This document shows positions 18,477-27,412 of a stretch of DNA of 64,000 nucleotides, in pieces. Under the pieces are notes generated by a model that ran no database searches, was not told where the DNA came from, and worked only from the letters and a program-made list of their open reading frames with translations. Source of the stretch: Bacillus pumilus (GTDB taxonomy: Bacteria > Bacillota > Bacilli > Bacillales > Bacillaceae); the NCBI GenBank assembly GCA_001938995.1, contig MKZN01000002.1, positions 248,001 to 312,000 of the forward strand. The letters run 5' to 3'. Numbering within the stretch: the first letter of the stretch is position 1; every line of letters begins with the position of its first letter. The translations under genes were made by a program, and so were the position numbers.

Positions 18477-19379
18477 TTAATGGGTTTTACAAACTTCAAA
18501 GAGATTCTTCTCTTTTAATACTTTGATTAAAGTTTCTCCCATGACAGACGGTGTTTCTGCCACTTCAATGCCACATGCACGCATTGTTTTGACTTTTTCA
18601 TCGGCTGTGCCTTTCCCACCAGAAATAATCGCACCAGCATGTCCCATACGTTTTCCTGGAGGAGCTGTTTTACCGCCGATAAAGCCAACAACTGGTTTGG
18701 TCATATTTGCTTTTACCCATTCGGCTGCTTCTTCTTCAGCTGTCCCGCCGATCTCACCGATCATAATGACCGCATGTGTATCAGGATCTTCATTGAAGGC
18801 TTTTAATACATCAATAAAGTTTGTCCCGTTGACTGGGTCACCGCCGATACCTACAGCTGTTGATTGACCAACACCAGCCTCTGAAAGCTGATGTACCGCT
18901 TCATATGTAAGTGTTCCAGAACGAGAAACAACACCAACATGTCCTTTTTTATGAATGTAGCCAGGCATAATCCCAATCTTACATTCTTCAGGTGTAATCA
19001 CACCAGGGCAGTTTGGTCCAACAAGTCTGGTTTTCTTCCCTTCCATATAGCGTTTCACTTTTACCATATCTAAAACTGGTATGTGCTCGGTAATACAAAT
19101 AACAAGGTCAACTTCTGCGTCGACTGCCTCTAAAATGGCATCTGCTGCAAATGGTGCAGGTACATAGATGACGGAAGCATTTGCACCAGTTGTCTGTACC
19201 GCCTCAGATACAGTATTAAATACAGGAACTCCTTCAACTTCAGTTCCACCTTTTCCAGGCGTAACACCGCCAACAATATTTGTTCCGTACTCTATCATTT
19301 GTTTTGTATGGAACAATGCGGTTGAACCGGTAATCCCCTGAACAATTACTCTCGTATTTTGATTAATAAATACACTCAT
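18477..19379 (-). CDS. sucD: Succinyl-CoA synthetase (ligase) alpha subunit SucD
   Basis: 300 residues. The CoA-binding Rossmann domain carries [17 protein letters not shown] and the ligase domain carries the phospho-histidine motif [11 protein letters not shown] (His247). With SucC it converts succinyl-CoA and ADP/GDP to succinate and ATP/GTP in the TCA cycle. It lies 22 nt after sucC, in the same transcript. The ribosome site, CAGGGAACC, is only moderate. Confidence 0.98.
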   Translation of the reverse strand: MSVFINQNTRVIVQGITGSTALFHTKQMIEYGTNIVGGVTPGKGGTEVEGVPVFNTVSEAVQTTGANASVIYVPAPFAADAILEAVDAEVDLVICITEHIPVLDMVKVKRYMEGKKTRLVGPNCPGVITPEECKIGIMPGYIHKKGHVGVVSRSGTLTYEAVHQLSEAGVGQSTAVGIGGDPVNGTNFIDVLKAFNEDPDTHAVIMIGEIGGTAEEEAAEWVKANMTKPVVGFIGGKTAPPGKRMGHAGAIISGGKGTADEKVKTMRACGIEVAETPSVMGETLIKVLKEKNLFEVCKTH

Positions 19380-19401
19380 TTAGGTTCCCTGCCTTTCTGC
19401 T

Positions 19402-20562
19402 CTACTTGACTAAAGATACAATCTTTTCTGCCCCGTCAGCCATAGACTCAGCAGAAGTGATATTTAATCCTGATTCACTAAGGATTTTCTTTCCTAATTC
19501 AACGTTTGTTCCTTCAAGACGTACAACGAGCGGTAATGTTAAACCAACTTGTTTTGTTGCTTCAACGACACCTTCTGCAATGACATCACATTTCATGATA
19601 CCGCCAAAAATGTTAACGAAAATCCCTTTGACATTTTGATCAGATAAGATGATTTTAAATGCTTCCGTTACTTTTTCAGCTGTTGCACCGCCCCCAACAT
19701 CCAGAAAGTTTGCAGGGTCCCCGCCGTAATGCTTGATGATATCCATCGTAGACATTGCAAGACCTGCTCCATTTACCATACAGCCGATGTTGCCATCTAG
19801 AGAAATGTAGCTGAGGTCATACTTAGATGCTTCGATTTCCTTTGGATCCTCTTCATCAAGGTCACGGTATTCTAATATATCTTTTTGTCTATATAAGGCA
19901 TTGCTATCAAAGTTTAATTTTGCGTCAAGTGCCATGACTTTCCCATCACCTGTGACAACAAGTGGATTAATTTCAGCAATTGAACAATCTTTTTCGACAA
20001 ACGCTTTGTAAAGACTTGTCATAAACTTCACTGCTTGACCAACTAATTTTGTTGGGATGTTAATCTTAAACGCTACTTCTCTCGCTTGATAAGCTTGAAG
20101 ACCAATCGCTGGATCGATGACCACTTTGACAATTTTTTCTGGCGTTTTTTCTGCTACTTCTTCAATTTCAGTACCGCCTTCTTCAGAAGCCATCAATACA
20201 ATTCTTGATGTCGCTCTATCCAAAACAAGTCCAACATAGTACTCCTTTTGAATATCACAGCCTTCTTCAATAAGTAAGCGTTTTATTTCACGACCTTCAG
20301 GACCTGTTTGATGTGTGACAAGTGTTTTGCCGAGCAATTCCTCTGCAAACCCTTTCACTTCATCCTTTGTTTTTGCAATTTTTACCCCACCTGCTTTACC
20401 ACGGCCACCTGCATGAATCTGTGCTTTTACGACATATACAGAGCTTCCTAGCTCTTCTGATGCTTTCACTGCTTCATCAGATGTAAATGCTACTTTACCA
20501 TTTGGAACTGAAACCCCATATTTTCTTAGGATTTCTTTTCCTTGGTACTCATGGATATTCAT
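19402..20562 (-). CDS. sucC: Succinyl-CoA synthetase (ligase) beta subunit SucC
   Basis: 386 residues from [17 protein letters not shown]. It has the ATP-grasp domain ([18 protein letters not shown]) and the C-terminal flavodoxin-like domain with GGGATAEKV and FVNIFGGIM. The in-frame extension upstream (ATG at 20592) has no ribosome site, whereas the chosen ATG follows GGGAGGATGGGAA and gives the family length. It is the first gene of sucCD, under the promoter at 20618-20646. Confidence 0.98.
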   Translation of the reverse strand: MNIHEYQGKEILRKYGVSVPNGKVAFTSDEAVKASEELGSSVYVVKAQIHAGGRGKAGGVKIAKTKDEVKGFAEELLGKTLVTHQTGPEGREIKRLLIEEGCDIQKEYYVGLVLDRATSRIVLMASEEGGTEIEEVAEKTPEKIVKVVIDPAIGLQAYQAREVAFKINIPTKLVGQAVKFMTSLYKAFVEKDCSIAEINPLVVTGDGKVMALDAKLNFDSNALYRQKDILEYRDLDEEDPKEIEASKYDLSYISLDGNIGCMVNGAGLAMSTMDIIKHYGGDPANFLDVGGGATAEKVTEAFKIILSDQNVKGIFVNIFGGIMKCDVIAEGVVEATKQVGLTLPLVVRLEGTNVELGKKILSESGLNITSAESMADGAEKIVSLVK

Positions 20563-20604
20563 TTCCCATCCTCCCAACATATGTAGAAACAAGAATTATA
20601 AAAT

Positions 20605-20619
20605 AGACTGCGCTTTCAT
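20605..20619 (-). promoter_or_regulatory. CcpA cre-like site at the sucC promoter
   Basis: Minus strand ATGAAAGCGCAGTCT fits every fixed position of the published Bacillus cre consensus WTGNAANCGNWNNCW. It begins within the -10 box and covers the likely transcription start, a position expected to repress. CcpA control of sucCD is known in B. subtilis; use of this exact site is inferred. Confidence 0.6.
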
Positions 20620-20646
20620 TTTAAAGAATAAAAAAGAGAATGTCTA
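20618..20646 (-). promoter_or_regulatory. SigA promoter of sucCD
   Basis: Minus strand TAGACA, 17-nt spacer, TAAAAT; each box is 5 of 6 to consensus. A further TATAAT lies about 25 nt downstream without a matching -35. The surrounding gap 20563-20738 has no gene and no evident terminator for ylqH. Confidence 0.72.
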
Positions 20647-20738
20647 GGGTTCTATGTAAAATCGTAAAATCCTTCTAAACATTCAAACTTTTATTTTATT
20701 AAAAATATAAATTTTTCAGTCAAATTATCTATTTTCCC

Positions 20739-21014
20739 TTATTTTTTCATTTTTTGATCTAATTGATAGATAAACGAAAAAATTTCTGCTACAGTATCGT
20801 ATAACGCTTCTGGTATTTCTTCATCAAGCGTTAAATGTCGCATGAGTTCTACTAAATTAGGGTCTTCTTGGATGGGAACTCCTGATTTTTTAGCTTCTTC
20901 AATAATGTGATCCGCCACATAGCCGCTTCCAGTTGCGATCACTTTTGGCGCTTTTTGTTTTTCTTCATCGTAATGTAGAGCGACCGCTCTTCTTAGCGGT
21001 TTTGAGTCCTTCAT
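20739..21014 (-). CDS. ylqH: YlqH, FlhB C-terminal-domain-like protein
   Basis: 91 residues that align with the cytoplasmic autocleaved C-terminal fragment of FlhB: RRAVALHYDEEKQKAPKVIA, then a GSGYVADHIIEEAKKSGVPI helix and IPEALYDTVAEIFSFIYQL. At the place of the FlhB NPTH cleavage motif it has KPLR (residues 5-8), so it starts where cleaved FlhB would start. It has no membrane segments. The start overlaps the ylqG stop (ATGA). It could bind export substrates or replace the FlhB fragment, as reported for a Helicobacter pylori homologue; its Bacillus role is unknown. Confidence 0.9.
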   Translation of the reverse strand: MKDSKPLRRAVALHYDEEKQKAPKVIATGSGYVADHIIEEAKKSGVPIQEDPNLVELMRHLTLDEEIPEALYDTVAEIFSFIYQLDQKMKK

Positions 21015-22738
21015 ACTCTTAAGTCCAGCCCTTTCTCGCTGATTTTATGAAAGTGTTCATCTAGAAAATGAGACGGATCTACTTGCTCTTGTCTCTTCTT
21101 CGCTGTAATACCCGTTAAACTGTAGCCTAGCGCATTTAAACTTTCTCGAACAGCTGGGATCATTGGATTAATGGTTCCTTGAAGCTCATGTTTCGTTTCA
21201 ACTGTAATCGACATCACCTTCTGCTGAATCGTACAGTCTATTAATGTCTCTTCTAGGTTTTCCATATTTAAGTGAAACATTAAGCGGCACTGAGAGATAT
21301 CAATGGAGCCATCCTTTTCCTTATGACCTTTTAAAATAAAAGTCAAATCTTGGACACTATGTTTCGAGAAAAGAGGATAGGAAACAATCATTTGACTGAC
21401 TGTTTGGTTTTCCTGCTGTACAAATAATTGTCCATTTAATCGATGAAACAATTGGTCTACTTCTTTTTTGACGTGTTCTGGTAAATCAGCCTGCCTAACA
21501 TCATTTAGAACTAGCTTTAATTGGTGAAGCTCTTGGCTTTTGACGTCTTGACTTCCTTTTTCAAGTAGTTTCAGCATGCCTATTTCATCTCGTACACCGA
21601 TGGCCTTTTTCATCGTCATGAGTAAATCTAACACATCGGCTTTATTGCCCAATGTTGGTTCAGTCTGTTGGATGGTGTGAGCTAGTGCCTTTGCCTCTGT
21701 TTTTGATAGAAACGGAAATTCCTTTTGAAGCACGGATGCCTTTGCATCAGCCTGAGATCCTGCCTGTTGAAGGCCTTGTAGCAGTGCTGTGACTTGTTTG
21801 ATTTCTGGGAGCTGATGTCCTTCAGAACCTTGCTTTGTCATGCTTGTTAATATTTTGTCTATTTGTTGAGCAGAGATCGGTGATTGCTTTGAACTTGGTG
21901 ATAGCTCTACGTTGGGCTGATTAGCCTGCTGCCTTTGGACGATTGATGCCCGGGTATTGTCTGTTTGCTGCGAAAGATTGGGGTTCGTTGGTAGCTGCAT
22001 ATTCCCTCCTTGCTTCGTTTGTCCTTCTTTCGCTGCTAGGAGCACCGATAAGAGCTTTTCTGCATGGACGGTAGTCTCTGCATCTATTACCGAACGAACG
22101 GCTTGTGTAAGGGCTTGTGTAGCTTCTGAGTGCTTAGGTAACTGTGTTAATCGATCTAACAACGCTGTCATGTCTTGATGAAGAGCAGAGGATGATTTCA
22201 CTGCTAATATAGACTGAAGAACGCCTTGCTGTATCGGTAAATCTTTCTTTAAGGCAAACAGAAGTGATTGTAACCCTTTTTTGACATCGGCTCCTTGAAG
22301 CTGTTCGATCCATTTCACTGCGGTCTTTAACTCAGTTTCGTTGATGATTGATTTCTCTTTTAAAAAGGCTGTAGCTGTTAACATGGGTTCAAGCCCATTT
22401 TTAAGTGATAAGCCTTCTAATAGTTTTGCCGCGGCATCTTTTAGCGTCTTAGGATCTTGTTCAAATTGTTGAACAGGTCTTAGCTTATCGAGGCTGCCTC
22501 CACTCGCTTGTTCAAATTGGAACCAATAGAATGCATCCGCCTTCAGCTGAGCAGCAAGCTGTGCTTTTATGTTAGTCGATCCGATTTGTACAAGCGCTGT
22601 ATCATTTCCAAGCATTTTCAATACTTTCCCGAGGATCAGCCGCTGTACATTTTCCTTTCCTTCCGTGTTTAAAGGGACAGATTCTGCCGTATTTAACCGG
22701 CTATTTAGTGCTGTATGTATGTCTTCAACTCTTGTCAT
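21011..22738 (-). CDS. ylqG: YlqG, FliK-like protein of unknown role
   Basis: About 575 residues, mostly Gln/Ser/Ala-rich helix and low complexity. The C-terminal domain (about 455-550) has LMFHLNMENLEETLIDCTIQ and PAVRESLNALGYSLTGI. This has the same layout as the FliK substrate-switch domain (LNPENLG...LPQLKQAL) at 1414-2742. It is coupled to the FlhB-like ylqH, so this looks like a second FliK/FlhB-type pair. A GTG one codon upstream (22741) is an alternative start. FliK relationship is inferred from pattern, not search. Confidence 0.85.
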   Translation of the reverse strand: MTRVEDIHTALNSRLNTAESVPLNTEGKENVQRLILGKVLKMLGNDTALVQIGSTNIKAQLAAQLKADAFYWFQFEQASGGSLDKLRPVQQFEQDPKTLKDAAAKLLEGLSLKNGLEPMLTATAFLKEKSIINETELKTAVKWIEQLQGADVKKGLQSLLFALKKDLPIQQGVLQSILAVKSSSALHQDMTALLDRLTQLPKHSEATQALTQAVRSVIDAETTVHAEKLLSVLLAAKEGQTKQGGNMQLPTNPNLSQQTDNTRASIVQRQQANQPNVELSPSSKQSPISAQQIDKILTSMTKQGSEGHQLPEIKQVTALLQGLQQAGSQADAKASVLQKEFPFLSKTEAKALAHTIQQTEPTLGNKADVLDLLMTMKKAIGVRDEIGMLKLLEKGSQDVKSQELHQLKLVLNDVRQADLPEHVKKEVDQLFHRLNGQLFVQQENQTVSQMIVSYPLFSKHSVQDLTFILKGHKEKDGSIDISQCRLMFHLNMENLEETLIDCTIQQKVMSITVETKHELQGTINPMIPAVRESLNALGYSLTGITAKKRQEQVDPSHFLDEHFHKISEKGLDLRV

Positions 22739-22764
22739 CACAGGCAGCCTCCTTGTGTCAAAAA

Positions 22765-23529
22765 TTATGAAATAACGGCTCGAACTGGTGCGAACGATAC
22801 GCGGTGGATCGGTGTCGCACCATGTTTTTGAATGGCAGCTAAATGCTCTTTCGTCCCATAACCTTTATGTTTTTCAAAATGATATTCGGGATACTTTCTT
22901 CCATATTCCTTCATTATCTGATCCCTTGTCACCTTTGCAATACATGCCCCTGCTGCGATGGATGCACTTTTTGCGTCTCCTTTAATGATATTCACTTGTG
23001 CCGTTTTAAGCGGAAGCGTCATCGCATCTATGAGAAGAAAATCAGGTGTATGAGTTAACTGTTTCACAGCTCTCACCATCGCCAGTCTTGATGCCTCGTA
23101 AATATTGATTTCATCAATCGTAGCCGCATCAACAATGCCGATTCCGATATCAAGCGCTTCTTCTTGAATCAGATCATAATATGCCCATCTTTTTTTCTCA
23201 GTTAATTGCTTTGAGTCATTTAACCCTAGAAGAATGGTATCCTCTTTTAATATGACAGCAGCTGCTACTACTGGACCTGCCAGCGGGCCTCTTCCTGCTT
23301 CATCTATACCAGCAATACAGGTGAACCCTTTTGCTTTTGCTTGATTTTCGAATTGAAGCATTTGATTCCATGCCGCTTGTTGATGCTGATTCTTTTCTCT
23401 CTCTTTGAGCCATTTTTCCATAAGTTGCTTCACACTTTTTCTAGTATCATCTTTCACTAGGTGACGAATATAAGCTTCGTCATCCATGTGCTCTTCTATC
23501 AGAGCTTTTATTTGTTTTACAGTATACAT
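22765..23529 (-). CDS. rnhB: Ribonuclease HII RnhB
   Basis: 254 residues. The catalytic core starts CIAGIDEAGRGPLAGPVVAA (about 71-90), with the Asp-Glu pair. A further acidic residue is in LLIDAMTLPL, and KGDAKSASIAAGACIAKVTR is typical. It removes ribonucleotides embedded in DNA. The N-terminal about 65 residues are the helical extension seen in Bacillus RNase HII. The GGAGG lies 14 nt from the ATG, rather far, but no better start exists in frame. Confidence 0.96.
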   Translation of the reverse strand: MYTVKQIKALIEEHMDDEAYIRHLVKDDTRKSVKQLMEKWLKEREKNQHQQAAWNQMLQFENQAKAKGFTCIAGIDEAGRGPLAGPVVAAAVILKEDTILLGLNDSKQLTEKKRWAYYDLIQEEALDIGIGIVDAATIDEINIYEASRLAMVRAVKQLTHTPDFLLIDAMTLPLKTAQVNIIKGDAKSASIAAGACIAKVTRDQIMKEYGRKYPEYHFEKHKGYGTKEHLAAIQKHGATPIHRVSFAPVRAVIS

Positions 23530-23571
23530 CAGACTTTTCGCAGCCTCCTTCTTTATATCGGCAGTTTTTCA

Positions 23572-23607
23572 GAAAAAATAAAGACCCGCATGAGCTGCGT
23601 GTCTTTT
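23572..23607 (-). terminator. Rho-independent terminator overlapping the rbgA stop
   Basis: Minus strand AAAGAC-a-CGCA / TGCG-g-GTCTTT stem with a CTCA loop, followed by ATTTTTT. The ascending arm begins inside the TAA stop of rbgA. Confidence 0.75.
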
Positions 23608-24454
23608 AGCTTTCAGGCTTCTCAAAGGTGAGGGGACCGAATTTTTCAGTTCGAATATCCCGAATAATGATTTCGGTGGTTTTGTCGTAGTTAATGAAAC
23701 CTCCACTCATGAGACAGCCACGCTTTGTTCCAATTGCGTCAAACAGCTCAACTGTATCCTCAGGTATCTCTTCAAGATCATAGCGTTTCTTTAATCGGTC
23801 TGGATAGTGCTCTTCTAGAAAACGGAGGGCATATACAGCGACATCCTGTAGATTGATAATTGAATCTTTTATTGCACCAGTCACTGCCAGCCTTAGTCCT
23901 ACCTGCTCATCTTCAAATTTTGGCCAGAGGATTCCTGGTGTATCGAGCAGTTCAAGTTCTTTGCCTACTTTGACCCATTGCTGTGATGTGGTAATACCAG
24001 GACGATCTCCTGTTTTGGCAATATTTCTCTTCGCTAATCGGTTGATCAAAGTCGATTTCCCAACATTCGGAATCCCGATAATCAATGCGCGAATTGCACG
24101 AGGTTTGACACCTTTTGCTTTCATACGGTCGAATTTTTCTTTTAATATGTCTTTAGAGGTTGTGATGATCTGATTTAATCCTTGTCCATCAACAGAGTTA
24201 ATGGCAAGTGACCGCACGCCTTGCTGTTCATAATGCGCCTGCCACTCCTTTGTCATACGAGGATCTGCTTTGTCTGCTTTGTTTAACAGCATGATTTTGG
24301 GTTTGTTTTGAAGGATTTCTTCGATCATTGGGTTTCTAGAGGACATCGGAATTCTTGCATCTGTTAATTCAAATACGATGTCGATGAGCTTTAATTTTTC
24401 TGTCACTTCTCGTCTTGCTTTCGCCATATGGCCTGGAAACCATTGAATCGTCAT
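23606..24454 (-). CDS. rbgA: 50S ribosome assembly GTPase RbgA (YlqF)
   Basis: 282 residues with circularly permuted GTPase motifs: G4 LLNKADKAD (about 56-64), then G1 [15 protein letters not shown], then G3 LDTPGILWP. The N-terminal [12 protein letters not shown] is characteristic. RbgA drives a late step of 50S subunit maturation near the L6/L27/L33/L36 region. A GGAAGGTG site is well spaced. The stop lies in the terminator stem. Confidence 0.97.
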   Translation of the reverse strand: MTIQWFPGHMAKARREVTEKLKLIDIVFELTDARIPMSSRNPMIEEILQNKPKIMLLNKADKADPRMTKEWQAHYEQQGVRSLAINSVDGQGLNQIITTSKDILKEKFDRMKAKGVKPRAIRALIIGIPNVGKSTLINRLAKRNIAKTGDRPGITTSQQWVKVGKELELLDTPGILWPKFEDEQVGLRLAVTGAIKDSIINLQDVAVYALRFLEEHYPDRLKKRYDLEEIPEDTVELFDAIGTKRGCLMSGGFINYDKTTEIIIRDIRTEKFGPLTFEKPES

Positions 24455-24503
24455 ATGTGCACCTTCCCTCTTCTTTCAAGTTGTCTGTATATATACATTG
24501 GAC

Positions 24504-24537
24504 AAAAAAAGAGCCTGTTACAGGTAACAAGCTCTTT
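24504..24537 (-). terminator. Rho-independent terminator after rplS
   Basis: 13-bp stem with one G-U pair (24508-24520 with 24525-24537, 4-nt loop), followed on the minus strand by seven T. It ends the rpsP-to-rplS cluster. Confidence 0.88.
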
Positions 24538-24549
24538 CCTTTGATATCA

Positions 24550-24993
<444 letters not shown>

Positions 24994-24999
24994 AGTAGT

Positions 25000-25028
25000 A
25001 TCATACCACACCTCTATCTTGGGTGCAA
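25000..25028 (-). promoter_or_regulatory. Promoter of the rplS leader
   Basis: Minus strand TTGCAC, 17-nt spacer, TATGAT with an extended TG element (TGGTATGAT). It gives a transcript starting close to position 24993. Confidence 0.65.
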
Positions 25029-25034
25029 TACAAT

Positions 25035-25769
25035 CTAGTCATTCTGAAGCTGCCAAAGCCATCTTTTTTCATCATCCGTTAAGGTTTTACATGCATCGAT
25101 CAAATCTGGTCTTCTTGTATAAGTTCTCTTCAAGGATTCTTTACGCCGCCACTCTTCGATGTTGGCGTGGTTTCCAGAGAGAAGCACATCTGGCACTTTC
25201 ATCCCTTTATAATCAGCTGGTCTTGTATAGTGGGGATGTTCAAGTAGACCTGTACTAAATGAATCCTCGATATGAGACGCTTCTTTTCCAAGCACATGAG
25301 GCAAAAGCCTGACCACACTGTCTGCAATCATCATCGCCGGCAGCTCTCCACCTGTGAGAACAAAATCCCCAATCGAGATTTCATCTGTGACAAGATGCTC
25401 CCTAATGCGCTCATCGTAGCCTTCATAGTGGCCGCAGATGAACATTAGATGTTCTTCTTTTGCAAGTTCTTCTGCCTTCTTTTGTGTATACCGTTCCCCT
25501 TGAGGACAGACAAGAATGATTCGGGGCTTCTTTTTTGCTTTCTTCGTCAAATCTTCTACCGCATCAAATACGGGCTGCGCTTTGAGTACCATGCCAGCAC
25601 CGCCACCATACGGATAGTCATCCACTGTTTTATGCTTATGATCCGAATACTCTCTAAAATTGACGACATTAAATGAGACAGCTTCTTTCTCCTGTGCTTT
25701 TTTTAAGATTGAGGAGTGAAGCACACCTTCAAACATTTCAGGGAAAAGCGTTAAAAAGTCGATTTTCAT
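25035..25769 (-). CDS. trmD: tRNA (guanine-37-N1)-methyltransferase TrmD
   Basis: 244 residues. The SPOUT trefoil-knot motifs are present: [40 protein letters not shown], and the knot loop [16 protein letters not shown]. It makes m1G37 next to the anticodon and prevents +1 frameshifts. The start overlaps the rimM stop (ATGA), so the pair is coupled. Confidence 0.98.
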   Translation of the reverse strand: MKIDFLTLFPEMFEGVLHSSILKKAQEKEAVSFNVVNFREYSDHKHKTVDDYPYGGGAGMVLKAQPVFDAVEDLTKKAKKKPRIILVCPQGERYTQKKAEELAKEEHLMFICGHYEGYDERIREHLVTDEISIGDFVLTGGELPAMMIADSVVRLLPHVLGKEASHIEDSFSTGLLEHPHYTRPADYKGMKVPDVLLSGNHANIEEWRRKESLKRTYTRRPDLIDACKTLTDDEKRWLWQLQND

Positions 25770-26290
25770 TCGTCAATGAGTCCTTCCATCAATTCAATGC
25801 GTATTGTTTTGGATGAGATATCAATCATTTTGACGACAGATGGTATATAAGGGATCAGTGCGTCTTTTTTGCCTTTTCGTTCTACTACCCAGACATCATT
25901 TGCCCCTGGCGTTAAAATCTCTTTGATTTGACCGATTCGCATCTCATGTTCATCGTATACATCACAGCCAATGATTTGGTGAAAATAAAATTCTCCTTCA
26001 TCTAAAGTACCGAGATGTTCTTTTTCTACTTTTAAGATCGATTCTTTCAATTGCTCTGCTTCATTTAAAGAGCCGATTTCTTCAAACGTGAGCAAATCAA
26101 ACTGCTTGTGCTGTCGATGTGATGCGACAGTGACTTTGATTGGCTCTGTTTGACCTTGTTTGAAAATATAAAGGACGCTCCCTTTTTTATAGCGCTCTTC
26201 TGGGAAATCGGTTTTTGACACGACACGCACTTCACCACGTACTCCGTGTGTGTTGACAATCTTTCCAACATTCAACCAATCTAGTTCCAT
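25766..26290 (-). CDS. rimM: 16S rRNA processing/30S maturation factor RimM
   Basis: 174 residues from [20 protein letters not shown]. The N-terminal RimM barrel is followed by a PRC-barrel ([36 protein letters not shown]). It assists 30S head assembly through S19. A GTG 12 nt upstream is in frame but sits directly on the G-rich site. ATG at 26290 gives the B. subtilis length. Confidence 0.97.
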   Translation of the reverse strand: MELDWLNVGKIVNTHGVRGEVRVVSKTDFPEERYKKGSVLYIFKQGQTEPIKVTVASHRQHKQFDLLTFEEIGSLNEAEQLKESILKVEKEHLGTLDEGEFYFHQIIGCDVYDEHEMRIGQIKEILTPGANDVWVVERKGKKDALIPYIPSVVKMIDISSKTIRIELMEGLIDE

Positions 26291-26298
26291 GTTCTCTA

Positions 26299-26685
26299 TC
26301 ACCCCTGTCGTATTTCAACAATGATACCGTCTTTGACGACGATGACATTCCCTTGCATTTTGTCATCCCATGTATCACCGATTTTGATTTCAACGAGTGC
26401 ATCCACTTCTGTTTCTTTCATTTCACTTCCAAGCGGCAAAATATGAAGTTGCTCCATTTGAAAATCTATTTGTTTGATTTTCTCTTGTCTTTTTTCAATA
26501 GCTTTTTGAAATTGAGGGATTGCCTCTTGTTGGTGTGGTTCTTTTTCATGCTTCTTTAATTGAAAATAGAGTTGATTGCATTCACGTTCTAATCTTTCTT
26601 TTTTCTCCAAAAAAGTCGTTAACAGTTTGTCCTTACTGCTTTCAGTTAATACTTGCATGACGGTGACATGTTGAATGATCTGCAT
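26299..26685 (-). CDS. ylqD: YlqD family protein, unknown function
   Basis: 128 residues: a short conserved N-terminus ([20 protein letters not shown]), a charged coiled coil (about 20-85) and a C-terminal beta-rich part ([27 protein letters not shown]) that looks like a small barrel. The family is confined to Bacillus relatives and has no known function; position suggests ribosome biogenesis. The AAGGAAG site is very close to the ATG. A terminator separates it from khpA, and a TATACT with a poor -35 lies upstream. Confidence 0.9.
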   Translation of the reverse strand: MQIIQHVTVMQVLTESSKDKLLTTFLEKKERLERECNQLYFQLKKHEKEPHQQEAIPQFQKAIEKRQEKIKQIDFQMEQLHILPLGSEMKETEVDALVEIKIGDTWDDKMQGNVIVVKDGIIVEIRQG

Positions 26686-26756
26686 CTTCCTTTTTTGTCC
26701 CCCTATCCGAAGGCATTTGTCCTCTACAGTATAACGAAAAATAGATTTAAACGTGT

Positions 26757-26791
26757 AAAAAAAGGGGAGGTGCTATGCCCTCTCCCTTTTT
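26757..26791 (-). terminator. Rho-independent terminator after khpA
   Basis: Minus strand AAAAGGG-(A bulge)-GAGG, 8-nt loop, CCTC-CCCTTTT, then a T run. It overlaps the khpA stop codon and lies between khpA and ylqD. Confidence 0.72.
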
Positions 26792-27035
26792 AGTCAGCAA
26801 TCTCAAGTTGAACTTTCTTAGAAGACTCTGCACCTGCTGCAAAAATGACTGTTCGTATCGCTTTTGCTGTACGCCCCTGCTTTCCGATCACTTTTCCGGT
26901 ATCTTTGGCATTGACAGACAGTGTGTAAATCACCTGCTCATCTTTTTCTAATGAAGATACGTGAATATCTTCGGGGAAATCAACAAGTGGCTCGACGATG
27001 GACACAATCAATTCTTCCAAGGACAGCTCATTCAT
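26790..27035 (-). CDS. khpA: KH-domain RNA-binding protein KhpA (YlqC)
   Basis: 81 residues forming a single KH domain, with the GxxG loop GKQG at 51-54 in DTGKVIGKQGRTAKAIR. KhpA pairs with KhpB (Jag/EloR) in Firmicutes and binds many RNAs, linked to cell-wall elongation. The start overlaps the rpsP stop (TAATG). No Shine-Dalgarno sequence is evident upstream, so translation is probably coupled to rpsP. Confidence 0.95.
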   Translation of the reverse strand: MNELSLEELIVSIVEPLVDFPEDIHVSSLEKDEQVIYTLSVNAKDTGKVIGKQGRTAKAIRTVIFAAGAESSKKVQLEIAD

Positions 27036-27307
27036 TATTTGCTGTTTTTCGCGTTATGAAATTTTTCAAGAATTCCTTGGCTTGAGAATAGGGTACGAAC
27101 TGTATCAGATGGTTTCGCACCATCTTGAAGCCATTTAAGCGCTAATTCTTCGTTGATCTTCACCTCAACTGGTGATACCACTGGGTTGTACGTTCCAACT
27201 ACTTCGATGTAACGACCGTCACGTGGTGAACGAGAATCTGCTACTACAATACGATAGAAAGGTGATCTTTTTGATCCCATACGTTTTAAACGAATTTTTA
27301 CTGCCAT
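27035..27307 (-). CDS. rpsP: 30S ribosomal protein S16
   Basis: 90 residues with the S16 signature [20 protein letters not shown] at the N-terminus. It is a primary binder of the 16S 5' domain. CGGAGGTG precedes the ATG, and a SigA promoter lies at 27345-27373. It heads rpsP-khpA. Confidence 0.99.
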   Translation of the reverse strand: MAVKIRLKRMGSKRSPFYRIVVADSRSPRDGRYIEVVGTYNPVVSPVEVKINEELALKWLQDGAKPSDTVRTLFSSQGILEKFHNAKNSK

Positions 27308-27344
27308 TTTACTAGCACCTCCGAAAATATTTCAACAAGATAGT

Positions 27345-27373
27345 ATATTAACAATGATAAAAAGGTTTGTAAA
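27345..27373 (-). promoter_or_regulatory. Promoter of rpsP
   Basis: Minus strand TTTACA, 17-nt spacer, TAATAT (a TATACT overlaps slightly downstream). It lies in the 105-nt ffh-rpsP gap. Confidence 0.55.
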
Positions 27374-27412
27374 GTGTTTTTTCTTAACAACGGTTTTATC
27401 ATGTATAACCAA

